From assembly GCF_014640615.1 (NCBI RefSeq), contig NZ_BMHH01000030.1:1-34069 (forward strand): 34,069 bases of DNA, written 5' to 3'. The notes under the pieces are model-generated. The model saw only the letters and a list, made by a program, of their open reading frames with translations. It did no database searches and was not told the DNA's origin. This document shows, in pieces, positions 16,019 to 24,798 of this stretch. Each line of letters starts with the position of its first letter. Position 1 is the first letter of the stretch. This DNA comes from Paramesorhizobium endophyticum (lineage in GTDB: Bacteria > Pseudomonadota > Alphaproteobacteria > Rhizobiales > Rhizobiaceae). Both the position numbers and the translations under genes were made by a program.

Positions 16019-18267
16019 GACGCGCTGCCTCCGGTCTGGAGACGCCACAAATGCGCGTAGAGCCCGTCAGGCCGAGATATGAGTTCCTCATGTGTCCCTG
16101 CCTCGACGATACGCCCGTCGTTCATTCCGACAATGCGATTGCAATAGCGCACCGTGGCCAGCCGGTGAGCGATGATGATCACGGTGCGCCCGCGGACGAT
16201 TTCGCGCATATTGGCCATAATGATCCGCTCGCTTTCGTAATCGAGCGCGCTGGTCGCCTCGTCGAGAATGAGGATCGGCGGATTGGTGGCCAATGCGCGG
16301 GCGATTGCGAGTCTTTGCCGTTGGCCGCCCGAGAGGTTGGCGCCCCGTTCTTCAATCAGCGTGTCGTAGCCTTGCGGCAACTTGGCGATGAATTCGTCAG
16401 CCCCTGAGAGCCTGGCCATACGGATCACCGCTTCGCGCGACATGGCCGGAGATGCAAGCGCGATATTGTCGTGGATCGTGCGGTTGAACAGCATGTTCTC
16501 CTGAAGGACCACGCCGATATGTGCGCGCAGCCAGGCAGTGTCGGTTTGCGCGATATCATGTCCGTCCATAAATATCTGGCCGCTGTTTGGGATATAAAAG
16601 CGCTGGACGAGCTTGGTCAGCGTGGACTTGCCCGATCCTGATGGCCCGACAATGCCTACAACCTCGCCCGCGTGTATGGTCAGGTTGATATCCCGGAGAA
16701 CGTCCTGTCTTTCGGGGCTGTAGCGGAAATTGACTGACTTGAACGCCAGTGCGCCCCTCGGTGGTGGCAAGTTGATCGGCGTGGAAGGCTTCGGTTCGGG
16801 AACAGCATTGAGGATATCGGCGAGTCTGGAGACCGACACCTGCACCTGTTGAAAATCCTGCCAAAGCTGTGACAGGCGTAGGATCGGCTGCGCGACCTGA
16901 CCGGCGATCATATTGAAGGCCGCAAGCGCCCCGACGGTCAGCTCTCCATTGATCACGGCCTGGGCTCCGAAGAGAAGCAGCGCAGCGTATGTAACCTTGT
17001 TCACATATTGAATTGCATTCTGCCCCATTGCCGCAAGCATCGTCGCCGCGAAGGAGGACCCCACATACGCTGCCAGGCGCTCCTCCCATTGCGCCGCGAC
17101 GACAGGTTCAACCGAAGACGCCTTGAGGGTCTGGATACCGACGACGGTTTCAACCAATAACTGCTGGCTATAAGCGCCTCGGTCGAATTTCTCGTCGATG
17201 CGTTCTTTCAGAAACGGCCGTATCAAGACGCCGATCGCTATATAAAAGGGGATCGATGCGACGACGATCCACGCTAGGGTAGTCGAATAGCAAAAAAGCA
17301 CGAAGATAAAAACGACCGTGAAGATGAGATCCAGCCCCGAGAACAATCCTTGACCCGTCAGGAAATCCCTGATGGTTTCGAGTTCCCGTACACGCGCTAT
17401 CGTTTGTCCGGCTGCGCGTGTCTCGAAATAGCTCAATGGCAGGTTCATCATATGACGAAACAGCCGCTGTCCGAGTTCGACATCGATGCGGTTGGTGGTG
17501 TGGGACAGCGCATAGGTACGCAAATATTGCAAAACGACGTCGAAAACACCAATTCCCGCCAGCCCGACAACCAGGACGATCAGCGTCGAATAGCTACGGT
17601 GTGCCAGAACCTTGTCCACGACGACCTGGAAGAAAAGCGGAGTTACGAGCGCAAACAACTGGACGAAAAGCGAGGCCAGAAGGACATGACCGAATGCGCG
17701 CCTGTATCGGAACAACGACGGCAGGAACCAGCGGAAGCCGAAACTTTCCGGCGACGTGCCGGGACCGATAAAGCGGCGTTGGACGAGAATAAAGGCACCG
17801 CCTGAGAACGAGAGAAACTCTCCGGCCGGCACATTGCGGGGTTCAAAGCTCAGTGGATCGACAAGCCGGCAAGAACCATCGGCTGTCATTCCGGAGAAAA
17901 GCTCGTAGGATCCATCGTCGAAGCAGGCAATCGCCGGCACCGGCAATGCCGCCAGACGGATTTCATCGCGCACTCTGACAAACCGCGATTTGAGACCTAT
18001 GTGTTTGGCGGCTCGGCGAATGTCGCTTACGTTCGCACCCTGCGTCAGGGCCAGTTCACGCGCCAGTTGCTTCGGTTCCGCCGCGATCCGAAAATGACGG
18101 GCAATGGCAACAAGCGCATGGAGGCCTATATTCGCCTCGCTGCTGACGGTATTTCCAGTGGAAGGGCCGTCAGCAACGCTATCTAACGCGACATCGACCA
18201 TGAAAAAACCCATACGCATTTCATGCCCGATCTGAGATGTCCGCCGGAGCGACGAGAACGTAGACAT
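16015..18267 (-). CDS. Type I secretion ABC exporter with C39-like domain (HlyB/LapB type)
   Basis: 750-aa inner-membrane exporter that powers secretion of the neighbouring substrate. The N-terminal domain (about 45-165) is C39-like but lacks the catalytic Cys: 'ANIGLHALVAIARHF' stands where peptidases have the Cys motif, and the catalytic His position is also lost ('DGSYELF'). It should therefore bind, not cut, its substrate, as in HlyB. A six-helix transmembrane domain follows (about 190-480), then the ATPase: Walker A 'GPSGSGKST' (about 542-550), signature 'LSGGQ' (about 643), Walker B 'ILILDEATSALD' (about 661-672) and 'IAHRLATVR'. The gene starts 5 nt after the substrate gene and overlaps the HlyD gene by 4 nt. 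A start at a downstream Met (17, 19 or 23) is possible, as no strong ribosome site is seen. A 60-bp piece of this gene is duplicated at 2979-3038. Confidence 0.94.
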   Translation of the reverse strand: MSTFSSLRRTSQIGHEMRMGFFMVDVALDSVADGPSTGNTVSSEANIGLHALVAIARHFRIAAEPKQLARELALTQGANVSDIRRAAKHIGLKSRFVRVRDEIRLAALPVPAIACFDDGSYELFSGMTADGSCRLVDPLSFEPRNVPAGEFLSFSGGAFILVQRRFIGPGTSPESFGFRWFLPSLFRYRRAFGHVLLASLFVQLFALVTPLFFQVVVDKVLAHRSYSTLIVLVVGLAGIGVFDVVLQYLRTYALSHTTNRIDVELGQRLFRHMMNLPLSYFETRAAGQTIARVRELETIRDFLTGQGLFSGLDLIFTVVFIFVLFCYSTTLAWIVVASIPFYIAIGVLIRPFLKERIDEKFDRGAYSQQLLVETVVGIQTLKASSVEPVVAAQWEERLAAYVGSSFAATMLAAMGQNAIQYVNKVTYAALLLFGAQAVINGELTVGALAAFNMIAGQVAQPILRLSQLWQDFQQVQVSVSRLADILNAVPEPKPSTPINLPPPRGALAFKSVNFRYSPERQDVLRDINLTIHAGEVVGIVGPSGSGKSTLTKLVQRFYIPNSGQIFMDGHDIAQTDTAWLRAHIGVVLQENMLFNRTIHDNIALASPAMSREAVIRMARLSGADEFIAKLPQGYDTLIEERGANLSGGQRQRLAIARALATNPPILILDEATSALDYESERIIMANMREIVRGRTVIIIAHRLATVRYCNRIVGMNDGRIVEAGTHEELISRPDGLYAHLWRLQTGGSAS

Positions 18268-18272
18268 CCAGA

Positions 18273-20657
18273 TTACGGTGCGGGCACCGGCGGCCGATAG
18301 GCGAGCGCGACGTCCCCGACTAGCATCGACGTACTATCGCTTCTGTGCGCCACAGTTGTGCCGGTGATAGCCGATCCATCGGCGAAGGCCTTGGATCCTC
18401 CCGGGGACGGTATTAGATCGATTTGCCTGATGCCGGCTTCCGCGAGCGTGCGAAGCTCCCCTGTTTCAGCTGCGCCGTTCTGATTATAATCCTGCCAGAT
18501 GCGGAATTCAGCCCAGCGGGCGTCGTTTGCGTTGAGCATATCATCTCCATTGGAATCGAAGGCGCGACGCAAACCTTCAAGATCGCTGTTCGGGCGACCG
18601 CTATCGTCAATACCCTTGGCCGCGTTCTCCGCCTGCCGCTCTTCCTCCGTTTTCCAAAGCGAGAAGGCGATTTCCTTTGCCTGGTCGATTTTTCCATCCG
18701 GTCCGGCACGGCCATCCGTCGCCAGATCGATTGCTAGCAGACCATCGTTCGGCCCGACCCAAGCTGTCGCCTTCGGTATTCCGTCGTCGTTCCAGTCAAA
18801 GCTTGGACTGGCGGCAGATGTTGGAACTGTCGGTGAGGAAGAAGCACTCCTAGTAATATCGTTCGCTTTTTCATTACTATCGGGACCCAGCGGGACAATA
18901 TCCAGGACACGATCTCCATTAAGATCGACAACAACAGGCACTCCGATCCATGGACTGGTGCTTCCACCGCCTCCGCCCGGACGGTCGGCCGGTATCGGTG
19001 GGTTGCGAAGACCGACAGTTAATCCCGGAATACCGCTCCCACCGGTGTTGCGATGCCTGGCCTGGGAGCCATTCTGAGAGTTTAACCCCGCCGTGAACTT
19101 ACCAAGCTCCTCTCTTGCCTTTTGGTTCTGCTCAAGCATTTTCTGATGATTTTCCTGCTGGCGCTTATAATCTTCTTCCTGTTTTCTCCGTATCCCTTCA
19201 GCCCAGTTTTGCAGATTTTTTTGTCGCTCGCGCTCGGCGTCAGCAAAAGCAGCCTGCTTGGCTGTGTCTTTTCTGGCGGCTTCTTGGGTTGAATTATCGG
19301 CTGAAGCCTGCTCCGCGGCCCTGCGCTCGGCCTCTGCCTGTTCGGCAGCGGCCCGCTCTGCCTCCGCCTTGACGGCAGCCTTGTGTTCGGCTTCACGGGC
19401 CGCTTTATTTACAGCAGCCTGCTCCGCATCTCTGCGCTCGGCCTCCGCCAGTTCGGCAGCGACCCGCTCCAGCTCCGCCTTGACAGCGGCGTCTTGCGCA
19501 GCCTTGTGTTCGGCCTCACGCGCTGCTTCACGGGCCGCCTTATTTGCAGCAGCCTGCTCGGCGTCTTTCCGCTTGACGTCGGCCAACTCGGCGGCGACCC
19601 GCTCCACCTCCGCCTTGACGGCGGCGTCTTGTGCAGCCTTGTGCTCGGCCTCGGCCTGTTCGGCCGCGATGCGCTCTGCGTCCGCGTTGACGGCGGCTTC
19701 CTGCAGAACCGGACCCGGCTGTTCGGCGGTTATGCCGCCATCCAGCTTGATAGGGTCAGCACCCGGCACGGGCACCTGCCACTCAAGATTCGCCCCTTTC
19801 TCGATACGGACGGCGCGGCGGGCATTCAATTCGGCAATCTTCGCCGGATCGGTCAGATCAACACGCTTTAGATCCTTATCAAGCTGGTACCAACTGATTG
19901 TGCCGTCTGCCCCGATGCTTGCCTGGTAGCCGTCGATTGCATCCGGATTCCCCACCAAGCTTTCGGAAGTGCCATCGAGATAATCGGCAACGCGATTGAG
20001 GATCTCGGCCTTGACGGTATCAGGCGCCTGCGCGCCCAGTGCGGTCAAGGCCTGCTCCATACTGACCCCGAAACGGCCCGCTGTATCCAGCACCGCCTTT
20101 GCGGTGAGGGCAATGAACTTTTCATGTTCGAGGGGATCATTGAGGATACGGTTGCCGACCGTGTCATTCGGGTCCTGCGAAAGCGGCATGTTCCAGTAAT
20201 AGAACGACCCGCCCCAGCCAGCGAGAGTCTGGCCTCCATCCCTCAACGCTGTATTCACGTCTTGGGTGAGCAGCCGTTCTATCCCAGGAATACTTGAAGT
20301 CTTCAACACGTCCTTAAAAACATTGTTCGCTATTGCATCCGAGTTTTCCTGAATTTTTGCTGGATCGGCGGCCTTGCCGTCGAACAGAAGCCCGCTACGC
20401 GTGATATCGCGAATGAATGCGTTCGCCTCGCTGTCCGGATTGTTCCGGTTGATCTCTGCCGCCTTTGCCAGCCAGTAACTGGTATTCTGATAAGCTTGAC
20501 GATCGGGATTGTTCGCATTCGCCGGATCGTCCAGAAAGATCTGGATTTGCTGGCGCAGATAATCGTATCCGTCAGCGAAATTGGCGGTCCCGTACTTGGT
20601 GATTTCCTTCAGCTTGCTCAACTGCTCCGGAGTGAGCTTGAATTCTCCGAATGACAT
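18273..20657 (-). CDS. Putative type I secreted protein: helical repeat plus EF-hand-like calcium domain
   Basis: 794-aa acidic protein without an N-terminal signal peptide, as expected for type I cargo, encoded directly before its exporter. Residues 1-310 form an unrecognised, mainly helical domain ('GWGGSFYYWNMPLSQDPNDT'). Residues about 320-470 are Ala/Glu/Lys-rich helical repeats, continuing to about 516 as a Gln/Lys coiled coil. After a Gly/Pro linker ('RPGGGGGSTSP') comes a C-terminal domain with Asp-rich loops: DLNGDRVLD (578-586), DWNDDG (621-626), DSNGDDMLNAND (701-712) and DYNQNGAAETGE (723-734). The same layout ('WVGPNDGLLAIDL', 'DLEGLRRAFDSNGDDM') is known at the C-termini of large type I secreted proteins. 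There are no GGxGxD RTX nonapeptides. GGAG precedes the ATG. Function unknown: adhesin, matrix protein or toxin are all possible. Confidence 0.8.
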   Translation of the reverse strand: MSFGEFKLTPEQLSKLKEITKYGTANFADGYDYLRQQIQIFLDDPANANNPDRQAYQNTSYWLAKAAEINRNNPDSEANAFIRDITRSGLLFDGKAADPAKIQENSDAIANNVFKDVLKTSSIPGIERLLTQDVNTALRDGGQTLAGWGGSFYYWNMPLSQDPNDTVGNRILNDPLEHEKFIALTAKAVLDTAGRFGVSMEQALTALGAQAPDTVKAEILNRVADYLDGTSESLVGNPDAIDGYQASIGADGTISWYQLDKDLKRVDLTDPAKIAELNARRAVRIEKGANLEWQVPVPGADPIKLDGGITAEQPGPVLQEAAVNADAERIAAEQAEAEHKAAQDAAVKAEVERVAAELADVKRKDAEQAAANKAAREAAREAEHKAAQDAAVKAELERVAAELAEAERRDAEQAAVNKAAREAEHKAAVKAEAERAAAEQAEAERRAAEQASADNSTQEAARKDTAKQAAFADAERERQKNLQNWAEGIRRKQEEDYKRQQENHQKMLEQNQKAREELGKFTAGLNSQNGSQARHRNTGGSGIPGLTVGLRNPPIPADRPGGGGGSTSPWIGVPVVVDLNGDRVLDIVPLGPDSNEKANDITRSASSSPTVPTSAASPSFDWNDDGIPKATAWVGPNDGLLAIDLATDGRAGPDGKIDQAKEIAFSLWKTEEERQAENAAKGIDDSGRPNSDLEGLRRAFDSNGDDMLNANDARWAEFRIWQDYNQNGAAETGELRTLAEAGIRQIDLIPSPGGSKAFADGSAITGTTVAHRSDSTSMLVGDVALAYRPPVPAP
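19320..19700 (-). repeat. Imperfect tandem repeats inside the type I substrate gene
   Basis: A unit encoding 'AxDAAVKAExERVAAELAxxxRxDAEQAAxNKAA' recurs. Matching points lie at 19616 and 19481, 135 bp (45 codons) apart, and again at 19371, 111 bp away (37 codons) because about eight codons are missing. The spacing is a multiple of three throughout, so the repeats lengthen or shorten the helix without breaking the frame. Such tracts vary in copy number by slippage or recombination. Confidence 0.8.
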
Positions 20658-20695
20658 CGTACTTCTCCATTGCTACATTCTAGATGGGGTAAATT

Positions 20696-21475
20696 TTACG
20701 TAGGCTTCTCCTTGACGATCCAACGCTCCACGAGGATCCGGACGCCATCCTTGATTTTCTGCCATTCTGGCAGCGCATCGGCGGGGAATTGCATCACCGC
20801 TTCGAGTTGCAGATCGGTGAAATACAGATAAGCCTTGCAGCTTGGATTCGAATCGCGACTTTCAGGACGAGAGCACTCCAGAAGGATTTCATAGCCTTCG
20901 TTTGAAAGACTAACATAATCATCGGATAGAGGAGTATTCTGGCCTGGCACAACGTGGATCAGGCCATATGTCTCTTCGATACGGAAATCCTTGCGAAGAA
21001 GTGCCAAGCCATTGACAAAACGCCGGCCTGGAGAACCAGATTTTCCGGCTTTGGTTTCGATGAACTCCAGCCCCACCACGTCGACCACATATTCCTGCGG
21101 TCCGGGTGCATCTCTGCCCGGTTCGTGAACGCGATAATTCGGTTCTGACCACATATCTTTCTTCGGTGCGCGAAAGTCCGGCATCCAGAACGCGAACTCG
21201 AGCCTGTTCTGTTTCGGGTAGCAGTTCAGGCGCTCCGGCGTTGGCCGCCCAATCATGTAGCCGTAGGGGATTTTGAATGTGTATGGCCCAAGTATCCGCT
21301 TGACCAAATAGTTAGGGTCAATGCTCTGTATCCGTCCCCAAGCAAACCTTCCCTCATCTGGGGCGGGCTTGCACGGATATTGCTCCGTAGCCATGGCATT
21401 CGCCGAAACGCCGCACAGAGAGGCGAACAAGGCTCGCAACAGGCTTTTCCTGATATCAAAACGACGATTTTCCAT
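20696..21475 (-). CDS. Unrecognised exported protein, first gene of the type I locus
   Basis: 259 aa. The N-terminus is a signal peptide (about 1-29: basic start, then 'SLLRALFASLCGVSANAMA'). The mature part has four Cys (35, 85, 201, 213), an even number that could form two disulphides, which fits the periplasm. Visible stretches include 'KIPYGYMIGRP', 'LEFAFWMPDFRAP', 'PGPQEYVVDVVG' and a C-terminal part 'CKAYLYFTDLQLEAVMQF...LPEWQKIKDGVRILVERW'. I recognise no catalytic motif and no named family. It lies 38 nt before the type I substrate gene on the same strand, so the two are probably co-transcribed. It could be an accessory or an immunity-type partner of that substrate, but this is inference from position. 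AAGGA lies 9-13 nt before the ATG. Confidence 0.75.
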   Translation of the reverse strand: MENRRFDIRKSLLRALFASLCGVSANAMATEQYPCKPAPDEGRFAWGRIQSIDPNYLVKRILGPYTFKIPYGYMIGRPTPERLNCYPKQNRLEFAFWMPDFRAPKKDMWSEPNYRVHEPGRDAPGPQEYVVDVVGLEFIETKAGKSGSPGRRFVNGLALLRKDFRIEETYGLIHVVPGQNTPLSDDYVSLSNEGYEILLECSRPESRDSNPSCKAYLYFTDLQLEAVMQFPADALPEWQKIKDGVRILVERWIVKEKPT

Positions 21476-21855
21476 ACCAACTTATCCTTCGCACCGAATG
21501 GCAACGATAAGCGCGTCAAAAATCAACTTCGGAATGAAATTCGAAAATTATTGCTGAAACCACAGAATGTTAAAATATGTTAATAAATTTAGCTCCGGGA
21601 ATGTGAAAGAATTGCGCCTTCACCGAGGCAATACGGTGGGCCTCTGCTGACTAGGATCGAAGCCGAAGACAAATTGCTCTTGTCTGTTCGACAACCGTGC
21701 TTCCGGGGCGGCAATCCGGCCGGAGCCGTGCTCGCCTGCCGCTTGCTCCTAGGCCCCTGCCGAACAGAGAAGGCCGATGTTGAAGATCAACTTCGCCGTT
21801 CGGATCTATAAACAGCAGGTACGCTGCCCCAGCAGCACGATGCCGTGTGGGAACA
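21476..21855. other. Intergenic stretch between trbI and the type I locus
   Basis: 380 bp with no convincing gene. The part next to the type I locus (about 21520-21610) is A/T-rich and has ATGTTAA repeated at 21567-21573 and 21577-21583 (10 bp apart, one helical turn), probably promoter or regulator-binding DNA. The part next to trbI (about 21640-21855) is G/C-rich. It holds a 79-codon open frame on the minus strand that overlaps the trbI end, but its Arg-rich product has no resemblance to the DUF2274 protein usually found after trbI. The change between the two parts may mark an insertion or recombination joint. Confidence 0.5.
21580..21607 (-). promoter_or_regulatory. Possible promoter of the type I secretion operon
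   Basis: On the minus strand TTCACA (21607-21602) and TATTAA (21585-21580) are separated by 16 nt. The match to a sigma-70 promoter is fair, and it sits in the A/T-rich patch upstream of the first gene. The leader would be about 100 nt. Other A/T-rich hexamers nearby are nearly as good, so the exact position is uncertain. Confidence 0.3.
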
Positions 21856-23052
21856 TCATTTTCCTTGATATAGCTCAAGAATGAGATCACGCGTGACGAC
21901 GACGCGAACGGGGAAACCGGGCCGGATCGTCAGCGTCGGTGCGACCTGTAACTGTCGGCGAAGGATCTGCTGGCCGGCATCGTTGATGGTATCCTGCGCG
22001 CCATTCCGGATCGCCCGCACCAGCCGATCTTCATCATCCATGGCAAGCTCCGCGCCAACTGAGAGCAGCGTGGAGAGACCGGCGGCCTTCGCCATATCCC
22101 ACCAGTGATAATCGGTGCCATCCTCGAGACCGGCATAGCCCTGTAGGTCGGCGCCTGGCTGGCGTTCGAGGACGATGGACCGGCCATTGGGGAATATGAG
22201 CCGGTCCCAGACCAGAAGGACGCGACGCTGCCCGAAGCCGACATTGTTATCATACTGGCCGACGATACGGGTGCCCTGCGGCACGAGCAGGATGCGTCCG
22301 GTCGGGCTATCGTAAACATGCTGCGTGACCTGGGCGATGACCTGCCCAGGCAAATCGGAGCGGATGCCGGTGACGAGCGCCGCCGGGATGACGGAGCCAG
22401 CCTGAAGGACATAGGGCGATGCAGGCGGCATGACGCGATCGGGCGCGACGGTGCGGCGGTCGATGGCCGCATTCAGAAATGCGAGCTGGCGATCTTGCAC
22501 CGATGTGGAGCCGAGTTGACCGGCAAGGTCGAGGCCAGCGAGATTGAGCGACGGGGCGGCGTCCGGCGCGGTCGCGCCAGATCCAGGCCGGGTTTCGGTC
22601 TGGAAGAAGACACGGGAGGTTCTCGCGGCCTCTTCCTCCGCCAGTCTGCGTTGCTCAGCGGGATCGACGGCCGGCGCCGTCACAGGAGATGGGGGCACGG
22701 GCTGGCCACGGTTCTGTGCGTTGAGAATAGGCCGTCCTAAATCTCCTGGCAACGGTGGTCCGAGAGCCGGGCCGGTGTAGTCGCGAGGCAAACCCGCGAG
22801 CCCGTCCGCCGTTTGCCGGTTCTCCGTGGAATAAAGCTCTTCTCCACCGGACCCCGAGTTGCGGACTTGAAGAGCATAGATCAATGCCCCGCCTATGCCG
22901 AGACCGGCGACGATGCCGACACCGGTCAGCACTTTGCGCGACAGGCGAGTGACACGCGGCGTCTCGGCGCGCAGCCGCATGGGAGCTGCGGACTCCGCGA
23001 CTGACGGTGTTGGCGTTGGTACGACTTCTTTTTCAATATCATTGCCGATCAT
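21856..23052 (-). CDS. TrbI, VirB10-like conjugation channel protein
   Basis: 398-aa protein bridging inner and outer membranes in the mating channel. A cytoplasmic N-terminus is followed by one membrane segment (about 42-63, 'VLTGVGIVAGLGIGGALIYAL'), a Pro-rich periplasmic linker and the C-terminal VirB10 domain: 'VLQAGSVIPAALVTGIRSDLPGQVIAQV', 'ILLVPQGTRIVGQYD', 'GLEDGTDYHWWDMAKAAGLSTLLSVGAEL' and 'RPGFPVRVVVTRDLIL'. Last gene of the trb run; its start lies 14 nt inside trbG, with GGGGAGGG before the ATG. Length and motifs are normal. The small DUF2274 gene often found next is absent. Confidence 0.96.
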   Translation of the reverse strand: MIGNDIEKEVVPTPTPSVAESAAPMRLRAETPRVTRLSRKVLTGVGIVAGLGIGGALIYALQVRNSGSGGEELYSTENRQTADGLAGLPRDYTGPALGPPLPGDLGRPILNAQNRGQPVPPSPVTAPAVDPAEQRRLAEEEAARTSRVFFQTETRPGSGATAPDAAPSLNLAGLDLAGQLGSTSVQDRQLAFLNAAIDRRTVAPDRVMPPASPYVLQAGSVIPAALVTGIRSDLPGQVIAQVTQHVYDSPTGRILLVPQGTRIVGQYDNNVGFGQRRVLLVWDRLIFPNGRSIVLERQPGADLQGYAGLEDGTDYHWWDMAKAAGLSTLLSVGAELAMDDEDRLVRAIRNGAQDTINDAGQQILRRQLQVAPTLTIRPGFPVRVVVTRDLILELYQGK

Positions 23053-24112
23053 CTGCCCTGCCCTCCCCTATGGTGCCGGCGTTCGCCGCTTTCGAAACCC
23101 CGCCGAAGCTTTGCTGCCAAGAGAGTAGACCGCCCCTCACCCTCCCATCGGTGCGCACGATCCTTACGGTCTGCTGGCGCTTGCCGCTGCCCAGGCGCAG
23201 CTCGGCGGTGCCGAACAGGCGGTCAACAATCAGGATGTTCTCATAGACGCGGGTATTGACGATTTCGGCTTCGCCTTCCGGTCCGATTACGAACAGCGGC
23301 GGAAGCTCACCTTGCACGATGCCGCGCGGAAACTCGACATAGACCCGGCGCCCGTCATCATAGACCGAAACGGGCCTCCAGGGTGGACTGTCGCCAGTCA
23401 GACCGTAGCGATAGTTCCTTGCTGCGATGGTCGGAATGATCGGCGTGGCGGGGACGGCCCGGCGCTGGCTGGCGGGCGGCTGAGGATAGGCCCAGGCGAC
23501 CGACGGCATATAGGGCTTCTCGCCTGACCGCAGCTCGATCATGTAGACGCGCCGGTCCGTCGTCACGACAAGGTTGGTGGAGATGTCCGGCCTCGTCGGC
23601 TTCACGAAGATATGGACGCGCCGCGTCGTGCCGCTGCCGCTCTCGGTGTCGCCGATGATCCAGCGAGCGGTATCGCCGGCGGCGATCGGTCCCGCTCCGG
23701 TCAGGCTTTCGCCCGGTTCGAGTGCGATATCGGTAATCTGGCTTGGCGCGGCATAGACCTGATAGAGCGCGCCTTCGCTCCACGGATAAATCTGAATTGC
23801 GTTGTAATACCCTTCACGGCGCGGCTCCACGCGGGCCGCCGCGTTGGCGTTTTCGACACGGCCTGTCGCCGTGCCGGACGCGGCCCCTCCCCGCGCCACC
23901 TTCCAAGCTGGAGGAATATGCAGAGCGCGCGGCCGCTGCTCGACAGCTGGTGTGGGCACCGCCGGCAACGGCGGGACGTTGGCGTCATAGCTGATCTGAG
24001 GCGGCTTTTGCGGTGTAGCGCAGCCGGCCAGAGCAGTCCCGGAAAGAAGGATAAGCGCCAAGGCGGATTTACGGAAAGGCGGACTTATAGATATGCGGAT
24101 CATAGCGATCAT
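23039..24112 (-). CDS. TrbG, VirB9-like outer-membrane conjugation lipoprotein
   Basis: 357 aa. The N-terminus has a lipobox ('LILLSGTALAGC'), so the protein should be lipid-anchored. The body is the VirB9/CagX fold: 'YNAIQIYPWSEGALYQVYAAPSQITDIALEPGE', 'WIIGDTESG' and 'HIFVKPTRPDISTNLVVTTDRRVYMIELRS', then the C-terminal domain 'VYDDGRRVYVEFP...PPLFVIG...VNTRVYENILIVDRLFGTAELRLG'. With TrbI and TrbF it builds the core of the mating channel. ATG overlaps the trbF stop as ATGA; GGGAG lies upstream. Confidence 0.96.
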   Translation of the reverse strand: MIAMIRISISPPFRKSALALILLSGTALAGCATPQKPPQISYDANVPPLPAVPTPAVEQRPRALHIPPAWKVARGGAASGTATGRVENANAAARVEPRREGYYNAIQIYPWSEGALYQVYAAPSQITDIALEPGESLTGAGPIAAGDTARWIIGDTESGSGTTRRVHIFVKPTRPDISTNLVVTTDRRVYMIELRSGEKPYMPSVAWAYPQPPASQRRAVPATPIIPTIAARNYRYGLTGDSPPWRPVSVYDDGRRVYVEFPRGIVQGELPPLFVIGPEGEAEIVNTRVYENILIVDRLFGTAELRLGSGKRQQTVRIVRTDGRVRGGLLSWQQSFGGVSKAANAGTIGEGRADDRQ

Positions 24113-24798
24113 TGGCCCATCTCCCGCGACCAGTTGATGGCATTAACGTAGATGCCGAGCGGATTGGCCTTGAGCCTTTCAGCGTCGCGGGGTGCCTGGA
24201 TCACGATGGTCAGGATGGCCGTCCAGCGTTCGGTGGTGGAGAGCTGGCCATTCTCATAATGGCGCTCGATCCACGCCACGCGGAAGGAGTCCGGCGATGC
24301 CCGGATGACGGATGAGATTTCGACGGCGGCCTGGCTCTTGCCCACCTTGGTGAACGGGTCGTTGCTGCGCGCAAAGTCGTTTAGCGCCGCCGCACCCCGG
24401 TCGGTCGTCCAGTCATAGGCGCGCAACCAGTTCTGGCGGACAATGATCGGATCGGCGGGAATGCTCCGGACCTGCTCGATGAACCTTGCGAGATGCCAAG
24501 CTACTTGCGGATCGGTTGGCTGATAGTTGGCCGTGGCAGCGGCGACGGTTTGCGCCTGACCGAGCTTGTCGACTTCGACCACCCAAGGTACGACGGTTCC
24601 GCGCGCCGATTGCCAGACCAGCGCCGCGGCAAAGCCCGCCGAAAGAACGAGGCAGCCGAATGCCATGTATCGCCAGTTTTTGGCCTGGACGCGCGCGGAA
24701 CCGATGCGTTCGTCCCAGACCTGCGCGGCTCTCTGATAGGGAGTCTCGGGTTGTGGCGTCTTGCCGTAATGGGCTGCCGGTCGTTTGAAAAAGCTCAT
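24109..24798 (-). CDS. TrbF, VirB8-like conjugation protein
   Basis: 229-aa bitopic inner-membrane protein. A short cytoplasmic start is followed by a single membrane segment (about 44-64, 'MAFGCLVLSAGFAAALVW') and a periplasmic VirB8/TrbF domain ('VPWVVEVDKLGQAQTV', 'RSIPADPIIVRQNWLRAYDW', 'RVAWIERHYENGQLSTTERWTAILTIVIQ', 'NPLGIYVNAINWSREM'). It nucleates channel assembly in related systems. Overlaps trbL upstream and trbG downstream by 4 nt each (ATGA), implying translational coupling. Confidence 0.96.
   Translation of the reverse strand: MSFFKRPAAHYGKTPQPETPYQRAAQVWDERIGSARVQAKNWRYMAFGCLVLSAGFAAALVWQSARGTVVPWVVEVDKLGQAQTVAAATANYQPTDPQVAWHLARFIEQVRSIPADPIIVRQNWLRAYDWTTDRGAAALNDFARSNDPFTKVGKSQAAVEISSVIRASPDSFRVAWIERHYENGQLSTTERWTAILTIVIQAPRDAERLKANPLGIYVNAINWSREMGQ

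Noticed and set aside
21651-21890. 79-codon minus-strand frame after trbI, considered as a DUF2274 gene
   Set aside because: Its start lies inside trbI and its Arg-rich sequence shows no resemblance to DUF2274 proteins.
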